A stretch of 9,555 nucleotides of DNA from Arenicella sp. (GTDB lineage: Bacteria; Pseudomonadota; Gammaproteobacteria; Arenicellales; Arenicellaceae): contig JALZWI010000209.1 in NCBI GenBank assembly GCA_023299895.1, positions 1 through 9,555 on the forward strand, read 5' to 3'. The position numbers and the translations under genes were made by a program. Positions within the stretch are counted from its first letter, which is position 1. Each line of letters begins with the position of its first letter. Positions 1-4,234 of this stretch are shown here, in pieces. The notes below the pieces were generated by a model. That model did no database searches. It saw nothing but the letters and a program-made list of their open reading frames with translations, and was not told the origin of the DNA.

Positions 1-378
1 TGAACTCACACAATGCTGTAATTTAACACCATAGCCTCGATTTAATAACGCAACATAGCCTAACTCACCAAGTCTAGCTGGCAACATATCAACCACCATA
101 TTGCGTATACCAGTAACCAGTACCATCTGCGGATAAGTAGGAACATGTTGCTCTCCAGTCACTTTAATCAGTAATTGATAACGGTAAGCTCGTACCAATA
201 AACCAATTAGATAAACTAGCAGACAAGCAAAAACCAAACTCAATGAGGTCGCTTGTAATGTTGAAAATATGCTCGGACGTTGCTCATCCGGGACACCAGC
301 CGTCACCATATTAAGCAATAGAGCTAAAATGACGAAAGATATACCAACTGATAGACCTAAGCGGAAAATGTTTTTCAT
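1..378 (-). CDS. Flippase-like membrane protein (LPG synthase TM-region / TIGR00374 type), N-terminal part
   Basis: I translated 126 open codons from an ATG at 376-378 leftward to the window edge, so the C-terminal part is missing. Residues about 7-24 and 44-62 are hydrophobic and look like the first two membrane helices. They are followed by a basic stretch (RAYRY, 63-67) and then residues 92-114 with the pattern RNMVVDMLPARLGELGYVAL. An N/D-x(2-4)-LPxRxGE motif is the hallmark of the lysylphosphatidylglycerol-synthase TM domain (UPF0104/YbhN/AglD-like) family. Members are inner-membrane proteins often found in polysaccharide or glycolipid loci and annotated as flippase-like; the substrate of most is unknown. 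Full-length members are usually 300 residues or more, so roughly a third is present. There is no strong Shine-Dalgarno before the ATG. The family call is good; any transport role here is inferred from the neighbouring envelope genes. Confidence 0.82.
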   Translation of the reverse strand, partial: MKNIFRLGLSVGISFVILALLLNMVTAGVPDEQRPSIFSTLQATSLSLVFACLLVYLIGLLVRAYRYQLLIKVTGEQHVPTYPQMVLVTGIRNMVVDMLPARLGELGYVALLNRGYGVKLQHCVSS

Positions 379-423
379 ATAGATTAAGAAAGCGTTGCTG
401 TTTTATATCGCTATGGTTGCATG

Positions 424-453
424 ATAATACTAACTTAGACTAAGGCGAGTGAA
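424..453 (-). promoter_or_regulatory. Possible sigma-70 promoter for the flippase-like gene
   Basis: On the minus strand TTCACT (448-453) and TATTAT (424-429) are separated by 18 nt, about 45 nt upstream of the ATG at 378. The -10 matches consensus at 5 of 6 positions and the -35 at 4 of 6. The spacer contains an 11-bp interrupted palindrome, CTTAG-A-CTAAG (433-443), which could be an operator or chance. The rest of the 130-bp gap (379-508) holds a GCCTAA/TTAGGC inverted pair (481-486 / 513-518) around the acyltransferase stop, with a T-run in the loop; it is not a canonical terminator. Prediction by eye only. Confidence 0.3.
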
Positions 454-508
454 AATGTAGACTAGCTTACTGGAAATTAAGCCTAAGAAAGGAGTCGGTA
501 AAAAAAAC

Positions 509-1276
509 TTAATTAGGCACTTTTCTCGATTTTAGTTTTTTCATCGGTACGCCAGCAACTACGGCATAATCATCAACTGATTTATTCACCACAGTACTGG
601 CCCCCACAATACTGCCTGTCCCAATATTGACACCATCTAGCACCTGCACATGACTTCCAAACCAAACATTATCATCCACCTGAATACCGCCCTGTGGCAG
701 CATACCTTGCTTTTTAAACGGTAAGTCAAGATCATCTGAGCCATATGGGCCACTCCCAATAAAGTAACTAAACGCACCAATCAAGACCAGATCACCAACC
801 ACTACATCACTGCCCTCCATAGCGTGCATCAAGGTACTGATACCAATCGTACACCCTTCACCGATGGTAATATCTCCGTTTTTACAAGATAAAACGACAC
901 TACGACTGACGATCGTATTCGCTTTAATAATGATGCCGTTGTTTGACCCACCTTTAGCGTCCAACACAGCGCCATCATCAACAATAACATTATCACCCAA
1001 GGTGATTTTCAAACCGTGGCGAATACTGACACTCTGACCAAATACCACATTACGACCAACCGAGCCAAGAATAAAGGGGTACAGAAATTTACGCAGCACC
1101 AACCCCAAGGCTCCTGGCACCCAAGATGCCAACAACATGATTAATTCATATTTAATTAAATACCAGATATTGCTCGTACCCAAAGCCAAATCCTGATAAC
1201 GCTGGAATGTAGACTTACTCCCATCCGTCAACTGTTCATGCAAAGTCCCTTCAGACAAACCAGGTTTCTCACTCAT
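509..1276 (-). CDS. Left-handed beta-helix (hexapeptide) acyltransferase
   Basis: This 255-aa protein has an N-terminal region of about 40 residues, an amphipathic-to-hydrophobic stretch at about 44-70 that may sit at the membrane, and then a series of hexapeptide-type turns from about 75 to 245 (for example ITLGDNVIVDDGAV and ITIGEGCTIGIS). The C-terminal DNVWFGSHVQVLDGVNIG segment (202-219) and the following VVAGVPMKKLK end are typical of WcaF/LacA/NodL-like and serine-acetyltransferase-like LbH enzymes, which move an acetyl or other acyl group from a CoA-type donor to a sugar or amino sugar. H151 and H209 are candidate catalytic histidines; I cannot choose between them. The ATG is preceded by AAAGGG at a good distance. 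It lies between SlyD and a flippase-like gene on the same strand, which supports glycan or glycolipid acylation, but the acceptor cannot be read from the sequence. Confidence 0.85.
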   Translation of the reverse strand: MSEKPGLSEGTLHEQLTDGSKSTFQRYQDLALGTSNIWYLIKYELIMLLASWVPGALGLVLRKFLYPFILGSVGRNVVFGQSVSIRHGLKITLGDNVIVDDGAVLDAKGGSNNGIIIKANTIVSRSVVLSCKNGDITIGEGCTIGISTLMHAMEGSDVVVGDLVLIGAFSYFIGSGPYGSDDLDLPFKKQGMLPQGGIQVDDNVWFGSHVQVLDGVNIGTGSIVGASTVVNKSVDDYAVVAGVPMKKLKSRKVPN

Positions 1277-1278
1277 AC

Positions 1279-1301
1279 AGAACCCTTTCTATTAAGGTTC
1301 T
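1279..1301 (-). promoter_or_regulatory. Hairpin covering the acyltransferase ribosome binding site
   Basis: In the minus-strand transcript AGAACC (1301-1296) and GGTTCT (1284-1279) are perfect complements with an 11-nt loop. Two further A-U pairs are possible with a one-base bulge. The Shine-Dalgarno AAAGGG (1288-1283) lies partly in the 3' arm, and the stem ends 2 nt before the ATG. Such a fold could reduce translation initiation or make it temperature-sensitive. The stem is short, so regulation is inference. Confidence 0.35.
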
Positions 1302-1343
1302 TTTCCATTAGAGCTAGCCACCCAATTTTTGATTTTTGATGCC

Positions 1344-1447
1344 GATCATTTTTTTCCTGACAAGGCGGAAGTTCACACAGGCGCGGAGCATACTTAAGTA
1401 CGTCAGCACCGATTATATCGGCAACGAAGTTCAGGGAGAAAATGATC
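1344..1447. repeat. 104-bp intergenic element with inverted ends (MITE/REP-like candidate)
   Basis: The element starts with GATCATTTTTTTCCTGA (1344-1360) and ends with TCAGGGAGAAAATGATC (1431-1447). These ends are complementary at 15 of 17 positions, and the two remaining positions would be G-U pairs in a plus-strand transcript. Inside are the palindrome TACTTAAGTA (1391-1400), a small hairpin CCGAT-TAT-ATCGG (1409-1421), and two direct copies of GAAGTTC (1368-1374 and 1426-1432). It fills most of the 184-bp gap between the SlyD stop and the acyltransferase start and has no coding potential I can see. Only one copy occurs in this window, so calling it a dispersed repeat rests on its architecture and on similarity, from memory, to palindromic intergenic repeats of other Gammaproteobacteria. 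Confidence 0.55.
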
Positions 1448-1460
1448 AAGTCAAAAAAAA

Positions 1461-1946
1461 TTAATGTTGGTGTCCGCCTGGGCCGTGAACATGCCCATGT
1501 TCAACCTCTTCAGCAGTTGCTTCACGCACATCGGCAATTGAAACGTCGAAAAACAAATCCTTACCAGCAAGTGGGTGATTACCATCGACTGTGACCATAC
1601 CATCTTCGATGCCGGTAACAACAACAGGTACTGGGCCTTGCTCAGTTTCAGCTTGAAAACGCATGCCTATTTCAACTTGTTTTATTTCTTCACCGAAAGC
1701 TTCAGCAGGTACTGTTTGTACAAGTGCTTCTACAGGCATACCATAGCCTTTTTCAGGCGATATTTCAGCGGTTAGTTTGTCGCCAGTTGTTTTACCTTCC
1801 AGCTGCTCTTCAAGGCCAACAATAATATTGTTCGAGCCATGCAGATAAACCAGTGGTTCTTGGCCTGATGAGGAGTCTAATACTTCTCCAGCCTTGTCTT
1901 TAAGTTCATAGTGCATGGTTACAACTGAATTTTTTTGAATAATCAT
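1461..1946 (-). CDS. slyD: SlyD-type FKBP peptidyl-prolyl cis-trans isomerase
   Basis: This 161-aa cytoplasmic protein matches SlyD along its whole length. The split FKBP domain covers about 1-70 and 120-145, with the PLVYLHGSNNIIVGLEEQLEG core at 31-51, the flap segment EKGYG (65-69) and the DGNHPLAGKDLFFDV strand (121-135). The chaperone insert-in-flap domain lies at about 70-120, including GMRFQAETEQGPVPV. SlyD isomerises Xaa-Pro bonds, acts as a folding chaperone and binds nickel through a His-rich tail. Here the tail is short, HGHVHGPGGHQH (150-161), with five histidines against the much longer tail of E. coli SlyD (196 aa), so metal binding may be weaker. It starts 37 bp after the FAD oxidoreductase stop on the same strand and may be cotranscribed. 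There is no strong Shine-Dalgarno. Its presence in a glycan locus is probably positional rather than functional. Confidence 0.9.
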   Translation of the reverse strand: MIIQKNSVVTMHYELKDKAGEVLDSSSGQEPLVYLHGSNNIIVGLEEQLEGKTTGDKLTAEISPEKGYGMPVEALVQTVPAEAFGEEIKQVEIGMRFQAETEQGPVPVVVTGIEDGMVTVDGNHPLAGKDLFFDVSIADVREATAEEVEHGHVHGPGGHQH

Positions 1947-1958
1947 AATGTCTGTCTA

Positions 1959-1974
1959 TTTTTAATATTAAAAA
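1959..1974. repeat. 16-bp perfect AT-only palindrome before slyD
   Basis: TTTTTAATATTAAAAA lies between the tandem TAG TAG stops of the FAD oxidoreductase (1981-1986) and the slyD start at 1946. It contains no G or C, so an RNA hairpin would be very weak and a terminator role is unlikely. It could be an AT-rich protein-binding site or chance in AT-rich spacer DNA. Confidence 0.4.
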
Positions 1975-1983
1975 AGGTCACTA

Positions 1984-3573
1984 CTATTTTTCTTCGTGAT
2001 AGTCATCGTCAACATTTACATCCCAAATTTTATCGCGATCAGTGACGCCCGATAAGATAGCCTCTGCAGAATAACGAGCGGTTAACATAGAGTGGTCTTG
2101 GTTGTTGTAGCGATGCATACCGTTTCGCCCAACTAAGAAAAGATTATCAAAGCCATCTAAGTACTCCCGTACTTTCGGAAACTCGTCATAGGTTCCAAAA
2201 TAAGCTGGGTAAGTTTTCTCTACCTTATGCACGGTATGATCAAGCACATCAACCGAATCGATCAAACCAATCAACTCTAGTTCTTTAATCGCTAGTTCTG
2301 TTAGGTCTTCTTCACTCATGGTCCATAGATCATCAACTTCATTACAGAAATATTCTAGGCCAAGCCAAACATTACCTTCTTGCGCAACTAAGTCTGGAGA
2401 CCAATTATTAAAAATTTGTAAGCGGCCAATACGTACATCAGGCTCTTGGATATAAATCCAATTATCTGGCAACATATTTGAGTCACTGTCATCAGTATAC
2501 TTAGATTTTTTCAGCTTCTTTAACAGTACACCAAGTGTAATAAAATCACGATACATTAAACCTTCTGAAATACGTTTAATCTCGTCAGGCGCCTGGTCAA
2601 ACATACGCACCAAAAACTTAACTGGCATGGTTGACACAAAGTAATCACTGTCGTGCCAATTTGACTCACCAGTTTGCACGTCTTGTGTTTGTACTCGCAG
2701 AATTTTTTTATTTTCGTAATCAACGTCTAAATCAGTCACACGAGTTTGCATAACGACTTCGCCGCCACGTGCCTCAACCTTTTTGGTGACAACTTCCCAC
2801 ATTTGTCCTGGGCCAAATTGTGGGTATAAAAATTTCTCAATCAAACTTGTGTTGACACCTTTTTGACGAAAAGATGACGTCTTAAACCGTGAAAATAGTG
2901 CATGCTTGATTGCTTCAACAATCGACAAGCCTTTAATACGTTGCGCACCCCACTCAGCACTAATTTTATGGCATTCAATGCCCCATACTTTTTCAGTGTA
3001 GTCTTTAAAAAAGGTACCGTATAAGGTTTTACCAAAGCGATTAATTAAAAAGTCTTCTAAATTCTTCTCTTCACGGATTGGGAATACTTTTGCGCGGACA
3101 TAACTGAAACCGATAAACATCATTCGATAAATACCGAGATTGCGAATGGTCTCAATACTTAATGAAATCGGATAATCAAAGAACTTACGTAGAAAATAGA
3201 TCCGCGATAAGCGGTTACGCAACAGCATCTTACCCATCAAACCATCGGTATTTTCTTCACTCGAATCTTTATTTTCGATTGTGCGGGTTTGATTTTGATA
3301 GGTAATTTTCTGGGACTCACCAAAATCATAAGACATATGCGATGCCCACCAATCCATTACCCAATCAGATTTTGAAAAAAACCGATGGCCGCCGATATCC
3401 ATACGGTTACCTTTGTAGTTAACCGTCTTGGAAATACCGCCAACTTGTGTGTCTTGTTCAAACAGAACAGGAACCAAATTTCGCTCTTGTCGGTGTTCAA
3501 GCACTTCATAAGCAAGCGTTAGCCCAGCAGGGCCAGCTCCGGCAATGACAATCTTTTTTATTGAGTCTTGCAT
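1984..3573 (-). CDS. FAD-dependent oxidoreductase, UDP-galactopyranose mutase/amine-oxidase fold
   Basis: This 529-aa protein begins with a Rossmann FAD-binding motif, [17 protein letters not shown] (8-24; GxGxxG at 12-17), with E39 placed to bind the adenosine ribose. VGGISKT (44-50) and DIGGHRFF (59-66) follow, as in UDP-galactopyranose mutase (UGM) and protoporphyrinogen-oxidase-like flavoproteins. The C-terminal FAD segment contains [18 protein letters not shown]. UGMs are usually nearer 370-400 residues, so this is a longer relative and the exact reaction is unknown; a redox or isomerisation step on a nucleotide- or lipid-linked sugar is a reasonable inference from the neighbours. It has no signal peptide or clear membrane helix, so it is probably cytoplasmic. 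Its ATG lies inside the end of the GtrA gene (16-nt overlap, different frame) and has no good Shine-Dalgarno, which suggests translational coupling. The gene ends with tandem TAG TAG. Confidence 0.83.
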   Translation of the reverse strand: MQDSIKKIVIAGAGPAGLTLAYEVLEHRQERNLVPVLFEQDTQVGGISKTVNYKGNRMDIGGHRFFSKSDWVMDWWASHMSYDFGESQKITYQNQTRTIENKDSSEENTDGLMGKMLLRNRLSRIYFLRKFFDYPISLSIETIRNLGIYRMMFIGFSYVRAKVFPIREEKNLEDFLINRFGKTLYGTFFKDYTEKVWGIECHKISAEWGAQRIKGLSIVEAIKHALFSRFKTSSFRQKGVNTSLIEKFLYPQFGPGQMWEVVTKKVEARGGEVVMQTRVTDLDVDYENKKILRVQTQDVQTGESNWHDSDYFVSTMPVKFLVRMFDQAPDEIKRISEGLMYRDFITLGVLLKKLKKSKYTDDSDSNMLPDNWIYIQEPDVRIGRLQIFNNWSPDLVAQEGNVWLGLEYFCNEVDDLWTMSEEDLTELAIKELELIGLIDSVDVLDHTVHKVEKTYPAYFGTYDEFPKVREYLDGFDNLFLVGRNGMHRYNNQDHSMLTARYSAEAILSGVTDRDKIWDVNVDDDYHEEK

Positions 3574-3968
3574 AAATCAGGGTCTTTAAATACGAAAAAT
3601 CCTCGGATGAGGAAGTTAAACCAAAACACGATACCAGCAGAGGCAACTTTTGATAAACGATAATCCGTCGATAATAGATCAACGCCAACATAAAGTATTA
3701 ACTGGTTCAAGAGTAAACCGCCAACGCCGACTAATACAAATAGAGTCGCGGTAAATGCTTGTGAATTACCACTGCGATCTTCAAAAACAAAATATATAGA
3801 GACAAAATAATTCACCACACAGCCAGCTGAAAAACCTATTGCCGCCGCGTATAGATAATACATTGAAAATTTTTCAACTAACAACGTTAATAATCCAAAA
3901 TCAGCCACCAATGCTGCGCCGCTACTCAATCCGTAGAGAAACAACTTAATAATAAAGCCCTTATTCAT
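3558..3968 (-). CDS. GtrA-family four-helix membrane protein
   Basis: This protein of about 136 aa has four hydrophobic segments at roughly 8-31, 36-60, 71-96 and 106-125, with a short charged loop (EDRSGN) after the second and a C-terminal [15 protein letters not shown] motif. This is the GtrA/GtcA pattern (PF04138). Family members are proposed to flip polyprenyl-phosphate-linked sugars across the cytoplasmic membrane for later transfer to O-antigen, teichoic acid or other glycans. I chose the ATG at 3966-3968; an in-frame TTG at 3972-3974 would add two residues. Neither has a visible Shine-Dalgarno, and the TTG falls in an AT palindrome. The 3' end overlaps the FAD oxidoreductase by 16 nt, making a two-gene unit, and a YfhO-type gene starts divergently about 265 bp away. 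The family call is firm; the sugar is unknown. Confidence 0.87.
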   Translation of the reverse strand: MNKGFIIKLFLYGLSSGAALVADFGLLTLLVEKFSMYYLYAAAIGFSAGCVVNYFVSIYFVFEDRSGNSQAFTATLFVLVGVGGLLLNQLILYVGVDLLSTDYRLSKVASAGIVFWFNFLIRGFFVFKDPDLCKTQ

Positions 3969-3973
3969 TTTCA

Positions 3974-3987
3974 ATAATAATTATTAT
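3974..3987. repeat. 14-bp perfect AT palindrome at the GtrA start
   Basis: ATAATAATTATTAT ends 5 bp upstream of the chosen ATG of the GtrA gene and includes one base of the alternative TTG start. There is no Shine-Dalgarno in this leader, so the palindrome is the main feature next to the start. An operator is possible; chance in AT-rich DNA is equally possible. Confidence 0.4.
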
Positions 3988-4234
3988 GTTGCCCTTACAC
4001 ACAAACACTCAGTCGGTATTTTATATGGCACTGATTTTGCCAAATTTGGCGTAGTATGCGTGGATGCAAGACGAATTAAAACCCCTGAAGACAAACTAAA
4101 GCATTTTTTTTAACCAGCTGTTTTGTTTGGCTAGACTCTATTCATATTAACGGATAAGCTACGTCTTTTAGCACCAAAAGTCGGCAAAATGAAAAGATGA
4201 TTTGACGACATAATTCAAGACGGCTACAGGCAAT
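3975..4234. promoter_or_regulatory. Divergent intergenic region between GtrA and YfhO genes
   Basis: These 260 bp must hold the promoters of the GtrA-FAD oxidoreductase unit (minus) and of the YfhO gene (plus). A perfect 12-bp palindrome GCCAAATTTGGC (4039-4050) lies about 70 bp upstream of the GtrA start and is a candidate operator. Minus-strand promoter-like hexamers are TTGGCA, overlapping this palindrome, and TAAAAT near 4020-4025, but the spacing is short. On the plus strand TTGTTT (4123-4128) and TATTAA (4145-4150) are 16 nt apart. Both promoter calls are weak. I see no open frame of note, tRNA or riboswitch. Confidence 0.45.

Noticed and set aside
481..518. GCCTAA/TTAGGC inverted pair after the acyltransferase as a terminator
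   Set aside because: The T-run is in the loop instead of after the stem, and the stem is only 6 bp with a long loop.
1451..1460. T-run just after the SlyD stop (minus strand) as an intrinsic terminator
   Set aside because: No GC-rich self-complementary stem precedes it; the adjacent 104-bp element comes after the T-run in the transcript.
1575..1775. 66-codon open frame on the plus strand inside slyD
   Set aside because: It is antisense to a well-conserved SlyD region, and its composition is that of a shadow frame.
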